From Saturnia japonica (Eukaryota > Arthropoda > Insecta > Lepidoptera > Saturniidae): DNA of 64,000 nt. The position numbers and the translations under genes are program-made. Location of the stretch: the NCBI GenBank assembly GCA_033032175.1, contig CM065309.1, positions 21,018,001 to 21,082,000 of the forward strand. Direction: 5' to 3'. The notes under the pieces are model-generated. The model searched no databases and had not been told where the DNA came from. It saw nothing but the letters and a program-made list of their open reading frames with translations. Each line of letters begins with the position of its first letter. The stretch's first letter is position 1. Of this stretch, positions 34,178-47,190 are shown one piece after another.

Positions 34178-34740
34178 TAAGACAATTTTAAACACAAAAG
34201 AAAACCAACTTCAATAATGTTGAGACTTTCCCAGTTGTATATTTGTAGCTGAAAGTCCAATATCAATTAAATTCAAATAGAACCACTCTTAAAGTAACTC
34301 CTTTCTAACGAAAAAAGGTTTATAAGCAAAGAAATTCTTCTTCTTCTACTTCCTAACTTGGCAACGGTTCCTCTTTAATGAAGACCATTACTGCCGTTAT
34401 AGAGTCAATTATAGTGTCATGTGTTATGACAATTCAGTATCCTAACAAGATGGTGGCTCCCTTGTTAGAACTTTCTGGGCAGTTTTTGTGAGATCTCAGA
34501 ATGAATGCTTTCAGCTTATGCACAAAAACCAAAGTATATCACGCAAAACGCCACCAATATTACATAATATAGGGTCAAAAACCTAAGTAAATGTATTAAA
34601 AATAAAAACCACAACATATCACCTCAAGATTCCGCCAAAAACTCCAACAAAGAAGTTATAGCTGAATATCCGTTAAAAAAATACATTCGAAATAATAACC
34701 TCCTTCTTGTTTTGAAACCGGTAAAAAAAAATAACCTTCA
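34178..34740 (+). repeat. dispersed repeat, 'GAAAACCAACTTC' family, split by another repeat
   Basis: AAAAGAAAACCAACTTCAAT through AAGTAACTCCTTTCTAACG (to about 34310), then the remainder GAAGTTATAGCTGAATATCC with ATTCGAAATAATAACCTCC at 34650-34740, correspond to one contiguous unit at 37575-37825. The intervening 34330-34648 is the 'CACTTGCCAGTG' family. Confidence 0.7.
34330..34648 (+). repeat. dispersed repeat, 'CACTTGCCAGTG' family, copy 4, nested
   Basis: AACAAGATGGTGGCTCCCTT, GTTTTTGTGAGATCTCAGAA and CACCAATATTACATAATATA follow the 22.8-kb copy. It lies inside another repeat, so it inserted later than its host. Confidence 0.7.
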
Positions 34741-35195
34741 TTCACTATGTGTATAGCTTTATTAATTACTTATTATTTTGTCAATATTGAATACAATATT
34801 CAAAGCTTAAAAATAAAAAATGAAAACAAATAAAACGTATGCCTGTGAACTACTTATAGTGTAACTTCATTTTGAGAAAGAAAAACGTGTCGGTCCAAAA
34901 CGGTCAGGGGTCCGAATTTAATTTACAAGCAATCTTACGCACCCTATAATAATATCGAGTGAATGTCTGAGGGTGCAACTACGTTTTCAATCGAATTTTT
35001 CCAAGGATTCCTTTTAAAATAATAAATATAAAAGCTAATAGGTGTCACACGTGAGTTTCCTGAGATCCGATAAAGTTAAGATTAAATAGAAAGTTTTTAT
35101 AGTATCACAACACACCGATAGAACTGCGTCTTTTTTATTCTTTACAGGTTTAGCGTTTGGATATAATCTCCCCTGTTTGGTGTAGCTCAAAATAT
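34741..35195. other. no gene seen
   Basis: AT-rich sequence without a supportable feature. Confidence 0.35.
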
Positions 35196-35199
35196 CTAA

Positions 35200-35450
35200 A
35201 GACCTAGAAAGGAAATGGTTCTCAAATGTAGCTGCCTGAACACACCTATATTTGCTTTGTGACAGATTTGTTACCTGAGGGTGGTAGCTAACCAGGCGCG
35301 CATTAGAGAATACCCTACTATTATGCTATGGTTCCATCACATATTTTCCTTCACCAATAGCTCTGGCTCATTGCAGGGATTCGAAGCCACGTCGATTGAT
35401 GCTGTGTCTGCTCACGCTACCACAAAACTATCATTGCCCAGTGCTAAGTA
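35200..35450 (-). mobile_element. tRNA-derived SINE, family 2, inverted copy
   Basis: The reverse complement holds GGATTCGAAGCC-type B-box remains and the body GAGCCAGAGCTATTGGTGAA, TGGTAGCTAACC and AGGCAACAAATC-like decay of the 27.56-kb unit. The 129-codon plus ORF starting at 35281 runs through it and is not a gene. Confidence 0.55.
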
Positions 35451-36150
35451 TATTACAATTAAAAAAAAAAGCGACCACTGTGAGTTCAAGAGTCCATTGC
35501 CAATAGCCAGCCTCTATCATGCTGACTATGCACCGGTTGATCTTGAAATGCGACACGCTTATCTGAGTCACTACGACTGGTTTTTTGCCATAAGCATGGC
35601 TGTCTCAATTCAGACAACCCTACCATACCGTTATGGTTATTTCCTCGTTCGATTAGATCCGTTCCTCTAGCATGGAGCCTTTGAGTCAACAGCCACTCGT
35701 ACGATACAGTGACACTGCATTCACTAGCTATCAACACACATTTGGCTTCGGTATCTCAAGTCTGTACGACTAGTAGTCCTACGACTCGTATTTTAACCGA
35801 GCTCTTCATATTTATGACAGGGTCTAATAAAACGCCAAACAGAAGTAACAGTAAAATATGATACAAGTAAAACCCAAGGCATAACAAAAACCATTGAACG
35901 AAACTTTCCCGAGATGAAGCAACTTGAAAATTATTAAGCCAGTATATGTCGTGGAATATGCATAATCGTGTTCCGTACATGAGTTCCGTAGATATGTGGG
36001 TGCAGAGTAACAAACAGTTGTTCTCCGATTCGCGGGAAGGACGCTCGCACACGATGTCTTACGTTCAACCGACTGGATTAATTCGGATGTAATAAAACTT
36101 GGACGTGGTTTATATAATGAATAATTAGGGGCAAATTGCAGAAATCATCA
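35451..36150. other. no gene recognised
   Basis: A less AT-rich, possibly single-copy patch at 35470-35760 has open frames on both strands without known domains. The minus ORF at 35756-36052 (98 codons) is unrecognised. Confidence 0.3.
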
Positions 36151-36152
36151 TC

Positions 36153-36384
36153 ATTATATTAATACGTGAAGCAAAAACTTTAGACCCCTTTTTAAACGTA
36201 TTGCGTGCACGGAAGACTGTGAGATTTGGCATGGTTAAAGTTTATATGGAGAAGGAGTGCCGAAAGCTAAAATTTATATATAATATCTGTTACAAATATA
36301 TTAAATTAATACTGTGAATCCTAACCTCACCAGTGCCATTGAACTTAGACCCCCCAAAATATTGACATTGTCACTCAATCCGAA
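36153..36384 (+). mobile_element. Helitron-like element B, 3'-truncated copy
   Basis: Begins TATTAATACGTGAAGCAAAA and runs through GGCATGGTTAAAGTTTATAT to TTGACATTGTCACTCAATCC, lacking the CGATCGCTAGT end. Confidence 0.75.
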
Positions 36385-37312
36385 AGAACTCTAGAAAGAA
36401 GTTTGCAGTTACATGTTTCGTTTTTTTTTATAGACGGACAGGATCGTTTCAAAGTCTCATGATAAAACGGGGATAGATTAAAAGTTGTTGGTTGATTGTG
36501 ACCACCATACACATAGTAATTAAATAAATATCTTCACATTAACTTTATTTTGGGTAATGATACTTGTACTGGCACTGGAATAGTGAGTAATTCAGATAGT
36601 CACACATACACACAGTTCTTACACACAAACTTTTTTTAAATATTTACTAAGATGTTTCACATTTGCCGGGAGTCCCGTGACGGTCAAATTTTTTTTACTA
36701 TATAAGTATTATACTTATTATTAATATTATATTTTTTGTGGATATACAGAGAGAAAGTCAATTTCAGATATCATCACTATCATTCGCATTACTATCCACT
36801 CTTTCAACAATAATACTTGCTTATTATATTTCTTGAGTTATTTATCCAGCAAATCGGTAGTGGTTAGGAAGTTTATTGTAGTACCCAACACAGTCACCTA
36901 ATGTTACCTTGTTGACTCAAACGTTAGATGTAGAAATGGTGAGCCTTAGTTAGGACTGCGATCCCTTTTGAAACCTGCAATAACCACTAAACCCTGTGAC
37001 CAATTAACATAAGCCAACATACAGGTTACATGTTATATGATAAAGCTGACAATTTTTTTTAATAAAAATTGTTAGCATATCCAATAATTTTAGTTGATGA
37101 ATGTCGCAGTTTCCGCGGCACCCCACCGTCTATACAAGTGAACTAGCAGTCGCGAGTTATGTAAATTCCACGAGTATTTATCATCAAACTTGAACAGATA
37201 TGAGGCGACATAACGAATCTGATTCCGGTTCTCCTATCACATGCGATTTATTGTTTTTCCTACCTCTGTATGTATATATTGCGTGTTCCGTGAATTCCAT
37301 ATCTGAATATAT
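36385..37312. other. no gene recognised
   Basis: AT-rich; no ORF of note and no repeat shared with the rest of the window. Confidence 0.4.
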
Positions 37313-37315
37313 TAT

Positions 37316-37577
37316 GTATAGAAATAAATAAAATTGAAGTGTCTGTTTGTAATATCAAAATAACAGCTTTTTACTGAATGCATATGAAAGTATATACGGT
37401 ACTTATAACAAAAAACTAACTTTTAAAATGTTTGCCTGTCTGCCTGTTTGTTTCGGGTAATCTTCGAAACGGTTGGACCGACTTTCACGGGATTATCACT
37501 GGTAGATAGCTGGAAAAGGTATTAGTGATTCGAGTAAATAAAAAAAACTGGTCATGGTGAATCAATTCGGGCGGGAC
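37316..37577 (+). mobile_element. Helitron-like element A, 3'-truncated copy
   Basis: AATAAAATTGAAGTGTCTGT, AATAACAGCTTTTTACTGAA, GAAACGGTTGGACCGACTTT and GGTCATGGTGAATCAATTCG in order, then an abrupt stop at GGCGGGA where the 'GAAAACCAGCTTC' repeat begins. Confidence 0.75.
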
Positions 37578-37825
37578 AATTTATAACAAAAAAGAAAACC
37601 AGCTTCTATAATTTTGAGGAGTTTCATGGTGTATCTTCGAAGTTGAAAGTTCTGTGCCCATGAAATTAAATTGGGACTACCCTTAAGGTGTCACTTATAC
37701 AACAAAAAAAGAATCATCCAAATCGCTTCATAAACAATGACGTTATGGCTGAACATCCATAAAAAAATTTATACATTCGAATTGAGTAACCTGTAACCTC
37801 ATTTTTGAAGTCGGTTACAAAATTT
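37578..37825 (+). repeat. dispersed repeat, 'GAAAACCAACTTC' family, contiguous copy
   Basis: AAAGAAAACCAGCTTCTATA through ATGAAATTAAATTGGGACTA to TGAAGTCGGTTACAAAATTT. It is the unbroken reference for the nested copy at 34.2 kb and the inverted copy at 53.35 kb. Confidence 0.7.
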
Positions 37826-39198
37826 AAGTGAGATCTACAATAGTGACTCCAGTTGAAGGAAAAGAAAAAGAGTTTTATATACATTACTTTGTTTATAGGA
37901 AAAAACTTCCAATTTTATTTTTTCCTGCCAAGTGGGCTACGTAGTAGCAAACTTATAAGCCAGTGTGTTGACATTGACTCTCACTAAATCCTAATCTCTC
38001 GGCTGTCATGACTGTTCTTGAACCGTACTTGTCGTCCGGTGGAGATCACTTTAACAAGATAATAGAACGAGATACAAACAGAAAAGTTGATAGCAGAGAA
38101 GACAAACTTGTTGCCAAATTTATATATTTTCTCGTATTCAGAAGGTGTTCTCGCTCGTAAGAATTATATTTAATTATATTTTATTAAGGCAAGATTCGCG
38201 AACACCGTGGCACTACGTAGGGCTGCCAAAACAGTTAAGCGAAAATTGTTACTTAATATAAGCATAACATGGTAGATTGTTCACAAACGGCTGAACCGAC
38301 TTTGATCTAGTTTTTTTGCTTGAAAAGTGATTAGATCGAGAGTTTTTTGCTTAGCCATTTGAAGATTATCAGCTCTTTCCTAGTTGAAAATAAATGTGAG
38401 CATCTTCATCAGGTCTTATTGAGTCGATATTTGGTATTCTATTATTTCAATGACATTACAAAAATCCTTAACCTGATGCTGCAGCTTCATCTGGAATCTG
38501 TAGAATATCTAACTCCTCACCAACTACAGCACAAATATCATGCTTGGGCTCATTGGAAAGGCCACAATAAATAGAATACTTGTCTCGGAGGTATAATAAA
38601 TTTTCACTTTACCTTGTACTTGTTAGCTGTATTGTGTCGGGATCACGGAATGCATGCAGGGTAAGTCACAGGTTTAAATTGAATAAAGTGTATTTGTTGT
38701 GAACGGTGGCGGACAACCCTACCACCCGGCGAATGTTAACGTTATCGCGCTCACGTCTCTGAATCCGCGACTTGCATATTCCACCATCTTAAACCTTATC
38801 GTTTTATATAAATTAATGTCACGGAACAGAGATTTCGGCAGCACGCGACTCACTAAACGGTTATCTTTGCTTATATCCTTAATTGAATCATTTCATTATC
38901 GTCATTCGTCAGACAATACCGCGAATGTAAGAGAAAAAATTTAGAGCTAATTTATTCAACCTTTTTACTCATTAATCACCGTTCCTGTGAGGTAGGCAGA
39001 AAGGATGAAGCAAAGCTTATTTCTATACTTTCTAAAATCTTTCGCTTCGATTGATTAATACCTTGGACTATGAACTGGACCAAGCTGTTTGTATAAATTT
39101 GTGTGAACCACAAATACATAAATACAGCTAATAAGTTAAATAGTAATTCATTCCCTTCATTCTTAAAATCACCAAGATTAAGAGATCACAAATGTATT
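37826..39198. other. no gene recognised
   Basis: ORFs at 38347-38574 and 38699-38944 (+) have no known domains. No other feature was noticed. Confidence 0.35.
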
Positions 39199-39347
39199 AA
39201 AAAACTCCTGAATATAAAATTATATATAGTTAATGTTAAATACGGCAATAAATTAACTTGGAATCATATCAAACGTCAAAAAACTCCTGAATATAAAATT
39301 ATATATAGTTAATGTTAAATACGGCAATAAATTAACTTGCAATCATG
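39199..39347 (+). repeat. 79-bp tandem duplication
   Basis: AAAAAACTCCTGAATATAAA begins at 39199 and again at 39278. The following TATATATAGTTAATGTTAAA and TACGGCAATAAATTAACTTG blocks are repeated, with one G/C difference before the shared AATCAT. A very recent local duplication. The ORF 39103-39312 exists only because of it. Confidence 0.9.
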
Positions 39348-39439
39348 GAATTTGGAAAGAAGCCATGTCTTATAGTACAAGTAAAGGGGAAAATACGAAA
39401 ACCGTGAATTTGTAATTACATCCCAAAAAAAATTAAGAT

Positions 39440-39660
39440 TACAAACTTATTTGCAGTTGGTAAACTGACCGCGGCATATATTGTTGTATGGGGACAACAG
39501 TTTTCCGACGGCAAAGTTTTGTTTTTCCGGCAATATTTTTTTCGTTAAAATTGTTCGGTGCTTTTTTCTGTAATTTTACCTAATTATACTGGTGAATGTG
39601 ACTGTACAATTACGGAACCATCGGTGCGCGAGTCCGACTCGCACTTGGCCGATTTTTTTC
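39440..39660 (+). repeat. repeat end with 'GGTGCGCGAGTCCGACTCGC' block
   Basis: ATTACGGAACCATCGGTGCG, then CGAGTCCGACTCGCACTTGG, is a sequence seen at the end of a very common lepidopteran dispersed repeat (known from memory, not from another copy in this window). GCGAGTCCGACTCGC is a near-palindrome. Confidence 0.5.
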
Positions 39661-39674
39661 ACCATACTTAACCT

Positions 39675-39960
39675 CCGCCCAATCCGTTCCACCATAGGAC
39701 AACTAGACGCCGTGAGGGATTTCACTCTTATGTCGTGGAAATTCTCCTGATCCGCACGAAACGTTATGCTTCGTCGTTCATTATGCGAACGGCAAAGGAG
39801 TGGAATTTAGTCCCGTAGACTGTTTTCCCATCCACCTATAACTTGGAAGTCTTCAAGCGAAGAGTACGGTAATAGGTAAGCACGATATATCGTCGGCCTC
39901 ATCTTTACTTACCATCAGGTAAGATCGAAGCCAAGAGTATACCTGTATTGCATAAAAAAA
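39675..39960 (+). pseudogene. jockey-like LINE, degraded 3' end
   Basis: Decayed C-terminal block, with codons for ...HHRTTRRREGFHSYVVEILL and RTKRYASSFIMRTAKEWNLV in shifting frames, then FKRRVR. This is followed by the 3' UTR block AATAGGTAAGCACGATATAT shared with 19.2 kb and a poly-A tail with (AAT)n. RTAKEWNxx is the typical last conserved motif of this LINE group. Confidence 0.75.
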
Positions 39961-42590
39961 TAATAATAATGATACGGCTTTTTTAACATCCATCTATATT
40001 TGTCTCTCTCATTTTAAATTTATCACCAGGCTTATTCTGTCTACTACAACTGAGTTACATTTTTTAGCTACACGGTTACCATCTTCACGCAAAATTCCCC
40101 TGAATATTTTAAAGAATCGAATGACTTTTGATCGTTTTCGAAAATAATAATACTTTATGTTACTTCTCATATGTCTACTAGCAGTGGCCCAGCCCTATCG
40201 AAAACGCATAAAAAATTGTCAATATTTAGAGAAAACAAAATTCTTGGAAAACTACTAAATGCTTCGTGAAAAGTTGTACCAGATTTACATGATTTAACTA
40301 TAAAAAACATTAATAAAGAAACTTTCTAAAAACAAACTTTTGAAGCTTATAAAATTTTTAAAATATTGAATTAAAGCTTGATATTAAATTATTTTCGTAT
40401 TCTCTGTAGAAAACCCTTTCATTCGATACCCTTATCATGGGGGTTCATAAAAAAAATCCAGTCCGCCATCTTTAGTAGTTCGTCATATTTATTTTAGAAT
40501 AACGTCACTTAGCTAATCATGCTTCATCATCCAAACCAAACCTGTATGCAAAATTTCAGCTCAATCGGTTGGAGATAAATGTTTAAAAATTCAGTTGCAA
40601 GATTTGACCTATACTAACAAGGCAAGAAAAAGAAGTTCTTAAATCAAATATTACAAGTTAATGTTTAAATAGCTAATAATAAAGTAGGAAAGGGGGACTT
40701 TCCTCAACGATGCGGCCGAGGCACACGATCGAGTTCTCTATTACAGTTGCGAAACAATCCCCTAAGGACTGTATGAGTGGCCGATGATTATTTTTCTCTC
40801 GCGTGCCAGTATTCTGTTGGGCCATTAATAAAAAATATTTTCGATAAATAAAAAAAAAAACACACGCTCTAAAAATAAAACGTTTTAGATAACATAAAAT
40901 ATCTTCTTAAAAATCTATTTTTATAAATCCTAAATCTGCGTGATTTGTATTATCGACTACTCGTGCTTTACATACAACGATGCGTTCAAGTTTGCTAGTC
41001 ACACCGCTAGGCTAATTGAAGGCTATGAAGACGTGTAAAATCAGGTCTTACATTAATCGTGTATACTGTTTAGATCTCATTCTATTTCTAGCTAAATCCT
41101 ATTGATGTATATGTTTGTTTCTTTTTAGGGTTTGTCTTTTACGCTTCATCGTGTTCCAATCACAAAGTTTTGGCTTTAAAAAAAAGCCTTTTTAAATAAA
41201 TATGTCCTGAAATGTCAAATTCTATTTTTTTAAACATGTAAAACAACTTGTCCAAAACATGGCGGTAGCAGCACTACTAATAACGTCAATTTTGTTTTTA
41301 GATAACATTTAGAACTAACAAAAATACAACACAAAGGGAACATTTCATGTGAACGAGGAAGAAGATAAAAACATGTTCCCTGAAAAGGCGGCAAAGAGGT
41401 CCACAAATGTTTCAGTTATCTACCTGTTAGTCACTTTGACGTTTCTTAGTTGGTTTAAGAGGATGCGCGGTCTAAGAAACATTTCTAGAATAAGTATTTC
41501 TAAAATCTGTTGCTGTCCCGTTCTACCCGAAACCTCATTGAATAGAGCAAAAGTGACAACTGCAGTTCAGACTGATTATACCTATATGAAATTGATTGAT
41601 TTAGTTTCGTATTCCCCTGTTTCATGTTCAAAAACTGAACCAATTTTAATATATTTTTAAAAACAATATAAGTAAAACTGTGACTATGTCTGTATATTTT
41701 CCCTTTTCTTTTTGTTGTCGTCGAATTTGTTTGCTGGACGCCTGAACATGACGGTAAAAAAGGGTAATTTTCGTTATTTTAAAAAGCTCTTAGTTTTTAT
41801 AATAATTCATTTATGAAAAAAAAAAAAAAACATAGGGACATGGTAGTGGTAGATATAAATTTTATGGTAAAAAATTATTTACTCTAGTACTACTATTAAG
41901 GAAGGAAACAGGGGAATACGTTAGTACGGGCATAACACAGCCTAAATTTCTTCTTTACCTTTGTATAAATAACAAATATATAAACAAAGGGTTAAACGAA
42001 GGCAAGCGTGAAATCATATTCGTTGTTGGTCATCGAGAGAGCTGCAATCCATAGGCATTCACCACTGTCATATCAGCCTGCAAGCCCTCGGGGCCATATA
42101 CACCGGCTGTTCTCGAAGACACACCTAAGAATGCTTCTATATTGGGTCTACATCAAATTTATGGTGTCAGCGATCCAATCTAACACAATAATTGTCATGT
42201 TCTAACACCCACTAAATTTTCTCACACAAGCCATATTTTCTTTCATCGCCAGTCGATACTGTTAATGAATAATTTCAAACCATTAAATATACGCGAATTC
42301 TGATTGGTTGATTATTCAGGCTACAAACAGCGGACAATGGATAGATATATCCCCCGGTCTATGTTATTTGATCGAAAAATTTATATTTAAATCTAAAATG
42401 TACAGAATAAGGCTGTGCTGCTTTTTCTCCAATCTCGCCCCTCCTGAGTCGCTCATAAACATGTTTTTCTCGCAATAAAAATGATAAATCATCAGTTTTT
42501 TATATGGTCAATCAGTAGATACTGTGTTTTGATTCTCATTCACAGATAATATCTATAAGGAATTGAGTTTTTTTTTGGGAAAGAATATTA
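39961..42590. other. no gene recognised
   Basis: 40430-40620 looks like a lepidopteran dispersed repeat from memory (GCAAAATTTCAGCTCAATCG) but has no second copy here. The ORFs 41349-41660 (103 codons) and 42008-42205 (65 codons) on the plus strand show no known domain; the first begins GTGAACGAGGAAG and lies in a GC-slightly-richer patch. Confidence 0.3.
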
Positions 42591-42593
42591 TTA

Positions 42594-42870
42594 TCTATAT
42601 ATTAATACGTGAAGTATAATCTTTCTACCTCTTTTTAAGCGTATTACGTGCAAGGAAGACTGTGAGATTTGGCATGGTTAAAGTTTATATGGAGAAGGAG
42701 TGCAGAAAGCTAAAATTTATCTATAATATCTGTTACTAATATATTAAAATAAATAAATTAATACTGCGAATCCTAATCCGACCAGTGCCATTGGACTTAG
42801 ACCCTCCAAAATATTGACATTGTCACTCAACGAATAGTGACAGCAAGTGATGTAGATAATACTCATTTCA
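42594..42870 (+). mobile_element. Helitron-like element B, 5'-complete, 3'-truncated copy
   Basis: Begins TCTATATATTAATACGTGAA, an intact 5' terminus, and runs to GACAGCAAGTGATGTAGATA before diverging. The 66-codon minus ORF here is an artefact. Confidence 0.75.
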
Positions 42871-45800
42871 CGGACACTTTCATGTATAGAGATGGTACTC
42901 GTTACATCTATACTACACGAGTAAGCTGAAAGACAGACTGACACTAGATATTAGTGTTGCCACAAACTTAATAGTTATTTGACAGCATTGTACTGTACTT
43001 ATAATTATGCGAAGCGACATCACTATTCCATGCTACTAAACAAAACTTAAAAAATAAAATGGAACCTTTGCCTATCGGAGAAGTTTTCCAACTCTACCAC
43101 CAAATCATTATCGCCTCAAACTTATTATTACTGTAGGAACGTTCTTATTACGTATTCCAATGAATTATGAGGCCACATTCTGCCAACAAAGCTTACGTTT
43201 CGGTCTATGGAACATTCGAGAAAAACAGCCTATGAGTTATAACTGAATTCCCCTTACGAATACGTATTAAATCATACGATTTTCGTATTAAGTACTTCAG
43301 TATTATTAGTAAGTATCTAATATTTACATAAATGTATGTGTGTGCCTACTTATAATATCACAAAAACTCACTGGTTGTCATATACCATGTCTATTATAGA
43401 CAATAGTTGCACGTTTTAATGTCGCTTTAATGCGTAAGTTAATAAACTAACACCGCACAGAGATTTTTTTCGCATTTCCAAATAAACCAGTGTACAATAT
43501 ACGAGTTGCCGAGAGCCTTTCAGCTACTTTCAGCGATGGATTGCCGATCTCTTGTCACCTTTCTTCACGTTAGCTCTTTACATAATAATGTACTAATAAT
43601 GACGCATAATGACATGTGATATGATAATTTGTAAATAAAAAATTAAATACACCAAAACAGTGGCAATAGAAAAAAAAAACTCCATATTGGTAAGTCAGCT
43701 GACAATGTCTCGAGTTTGAACACAATATGCTTAGCAAAATCTTCAAAGGATTTCAAGACCATATCCTTGTTTAGCATATCTAAACGAAGGTTCTCGAAAA
43801 GCATCAAGAGGTCTAATTTCTTCAAATCAAATCTGGAGCGGTTTTGGAGCAGTTGTTCAAACGCTTAGTCAGATGTATTAGCGCAAGAAGAAATTGCAAG
43901 AAGGTTTTGTTGCCTCAAGAAGGTTTCAGATCTGCCAATTCATATCTAGCGTTCTGGTAGTGTCGGGAGTTAACGTCATGAGTTTCTAGATGGCATAACG
44001 ACAGCCACCACTATCAATATATCCTGATCTCCCGACAGTCACAGTTACCAATAACTAAAGGTACTTATCATCAGATGTAAATTACAAAACAAAATGGAAC
44101 AGGCGAACGAAGAACAATAGAGTAGGTATGTTAATGTATTTTATAAACATTTTCTCAAAACATAATTCTACATAGAACCGCCATCGCCATCGAGATGAGA
44201 CCGACAAAACAAAACTAGTTAACTAAACGATACAATAAGTCTGCGTTGTAAAACCGAATGATCCCAGCGAACACCAAAACAAAATAAAAGCAAATTGTTT
44301 TTATTTTTTTATTGTTTATCGTGTTAACTTGGCAACGGTTTTCCAACAGGCTGGAATGAGCGACACTGTGTTTACGTTGTGCTGTAGACATTGTCATCAA
44401 ATTTGTTATTTGAAAAAGTGACTACAGTTTTGCTTATTTTCATTAGATTTACTACGTAAATAATAATAATTCTTAAAATCATCACAATTTGCAAACATTT
44501 TTAGAATTGTATATTTATTGATATTCAATAAAATAAACTATTTGGACCCTGTGAAAATATTTATAAACGTTGTAGTTATCATTTTGAAAATCGTCGATAG
44601 GAAACACTACCGAGCTTGTTTATATAATTATTTATTCTTTATACTAGAGCAATCATTTTCACATATTACTATCATTCGATAATTATTCATCCTATAATAA
44701 CTGGTACACAGCAAAACATGCGTCATACCAATTTTTATTATCATGTATTCCTTACAATCGTCGATTGCCCTTTAGTCTATGACAGACGGTTTGGTCAATG
44801 TCTCAAAGAGCAGCTCTTTGCGTTGCAAAAACAAGACAATTCCATAGAGACATTGTCTACCACAATAAGAACACATAAGCGCGCTAATATATGCAGCGTA
44901 AGTAAAGTTATCGTGTCGCATGGTTCTTTTATGTCCCATACTTCGAAACCAGGCCTCGTCGTGTGCTTTTTGGCGTTCAGAGACACACTTGGGTCATTCG
45001 ACCCTAACGTCAGCGAGCTTCCACATCCTGCGTAACTGATAGAATTTTTATAAAGTAAATTACCTAATCGTCTGTGATCATTAGGTTTGGAGTTGTTACA
45101 CTGATCACGTGGTCTGCAAAAATGATGTATTATATTAAAAAGTTTTCTTTAGAAACTAGATGCATTAAATTCGGTGGGTATCTTGTTCAATTACTTTTGC
45201 ATTTTATTTTATTTACAAAAATAAATGATCACAATATTATTTAACGCGGAAAAAATAATGCTGTACCTGATGTTAAACACAGTACAATCTAAAAATAGTG
45301 GCGAACACAAAGAGATCAACAAACTATTGTAAGTCACCACTGTCACGCCAGCCTGAAGTAAATAAAAATTGGACATGCACTAGCAGTTGCTGAATAACGA
45401 CGCGCATAAGCGAATCACTTTGACTTAGGAGTATGGCGTATTTATCAGTTTGAAAGAACAGGGTAGGTGTTTACCCTGCTCTTCCTTAATCAAGCTTAGG
45501 TTTTTGTTAGGGAAATAAATATCTCTATACTTTTTTCAATTGTAGTAATAGAAAGAAATAGCAACGTGTAACAAACTGTTATTTGGAAGTGTTATTTCTC
45601 TTAAGCGGATTTTATTTTATTTTACCTGTTATAAGCTCACCTCAACTATAAAAGACTGTGCGACATATTCTAAGTAGTCGTTACCCAATCGAGTTGTTGT
45701 AGCCCTAACACCTCGTTATCGCCATTCCTTCGTTCTTAACTGAGTAGGATATTTCGAGTCTCTCAAATCTGAAGATATTATTTACACTTTTACACACTAA

Positions 45801-46640
45801 ATTTTGAAAACTTTATCAATACACTAATTAATCTGTATTTTTACAAATGTCTATAGTTGTAGTTCGCCTGCGACATGAATATATTACCCCAAATTTCAGC
45901 ACAGGATCCCAGCGTGCGCAATAAATTGTCGCATGTTTTTAATAGGAAGAACACCGCATTATGGTGTTGGGTTCGACGCCAAGTTTTCATTATTATTGTT
46001 TTATTAACCAATATTGAGCTACGGATTTTGATAGGGCGGTTCCATTTGGTTATCGTTAATCTAAGGTTAAGATTTTTAAATCGTTAAAATTTATTTTTAT
46101 GTTAAGTTATGAAATGGTAAGTATCATTTTTATACATCTAACTATGACGTTCTTTGGAGTATTAAAAAAAAGGTATGACTTATGTGTTTATGAAAAAAAA
46201 AGTAAATTTGTTACCTTTCTAGTATTTGCAGTGAGAATAAAGATTCAAAAATCAGGCTTGAAGTGACACTTCTTTAAGCACGATGAGAGTAATATTTTAA
46301 GTTCTCATTTTATATAAGGTGACGACAAACAAAGGACAGGATAAAATCTACTAGGACAGAGAGAGAAATCAGAACTATGATAGTATAAACCGATAAAGAT
46401 AGATGTTCGCTATAGAATAAGACAATTAGTGTACCTATATACGCGCGAAATCAAGCAATAAAAGCTAGTAAACTATAAAAAAACAAGGTGTGTAATAAAT
46501 TAGTTACCATGATTATATATTTTATGTTATAGTGAGTTATATTTTTGATCGACAGAGAAGTTTCACTTAATGTCGTGCGTACTGAATTCAACACACTTTT
46601 TATTATTATAGTATAACTTGCTAATCCGTGCAACGTCTCG
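42871..46640. other. long AT-rich stretch, no gene recognised
   Basis: Unrecognised ORFs: 43643-43825 (minus), 44215-44400 (minus), 44718-45035 (plus, 105 codons, with an antisense shadow), 45875-46087 (plus), 46451-46645 (minus). The 44.72-45.04 kb patch is less AT-rich and might be single-copy, but no motif or domain is visible. An inverted pair GTGTCGGGAG / CTCCCGACAG brackets 43961-44039. Confidence 0.3.
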
Positions 46641-46644
46641 TTCA

Positions 46645-46720
46645 AGTCCGGTGAAGCTGTACAAGCCGCAGCGGCTCTGTTTTTGGATAGGGCCCCTAAG
46701 GCTAACAGTGTAGTCAGTTC
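46645..46720 (+). repeat. short dispersed repeat, 'GCCGCTGCGGCTTC' family, copy 2
   Basis: GTCCGGTGAAGCTGTACAAG, CCGCAGCGGCTCTG and AAGGCTAACAGTGTAGTCAG match 31510-31592. Confidence 0.65.
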
Positions 46721-46941
46721 AAAAAAAAAACTCGCGATACTAAATCATTATTTTGCTGCCGAGTTATTTTAAAACTGTGATATCTCCTAACATATTCATT
46801 GAAATCAAATGATGTAAGGGACAATTTTGTCCAAAATAAAATACTTGTGATGAATAACGTATTTATTTCGATAAGCATTAATACCATGTTTATAAAAACA
46901 CCTTTGGAAATAATTTATTATTTTAGAACAAATTTTATTAC

Positions 46942-47138
46942 TGAAATAGCCCTTTAAAGATTTTCAAATTATAAAACAGACTTACTGTAACAGACATTAG
47001 TTTGCAGACTTTTTGACAGTTCGTTTCGTTCTTGGTTCAGAGCGATCGCGATCGCTCCGACTTCCGATTGGTAGACAGCTACAGTTGTTAAGTTATTATG
47101 GATGGCTACAACGCCATCTAACATAATTTATGCGAACA
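46942..47138 (-). repeat. 3' LTR, complete, about 197 bp
   Basis: Read on the minus strand it starts TGTTCGCATAAATTATG and ends GGGGCTATTTCA-like (here AGGGCTATTTCA), giving the canonical TG...CA ends. The inner edge abuts a purine-rich tract. It contains the palindromic CGATCGCGATCG (47041-47056). The inner 112 bases match the 5' LTR remnant with a single one-base indel. Confidence 0.88.
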
Positions 47139-47149
47139 TTCCGCCCACC
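47139..47149 (-). other. polypurine tract
   Basis: GGTGGGCGGAA on the minus strand directly precedes the TG of the 3' LTR, the position of the plus-strand primer of LTR retroelements. Confidence 0.75.
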
Positions 47150-47190
47150 AAGAACTTCGTTCTTCTTGTAGCCGCCCACCGTGATGATTA

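Noticed and set aside
35281..35670. 129-codon plus-strand ORF as a gene
   Set aside because: Its first half is an inverted SINE family 2 copy and no domain is recognisable.
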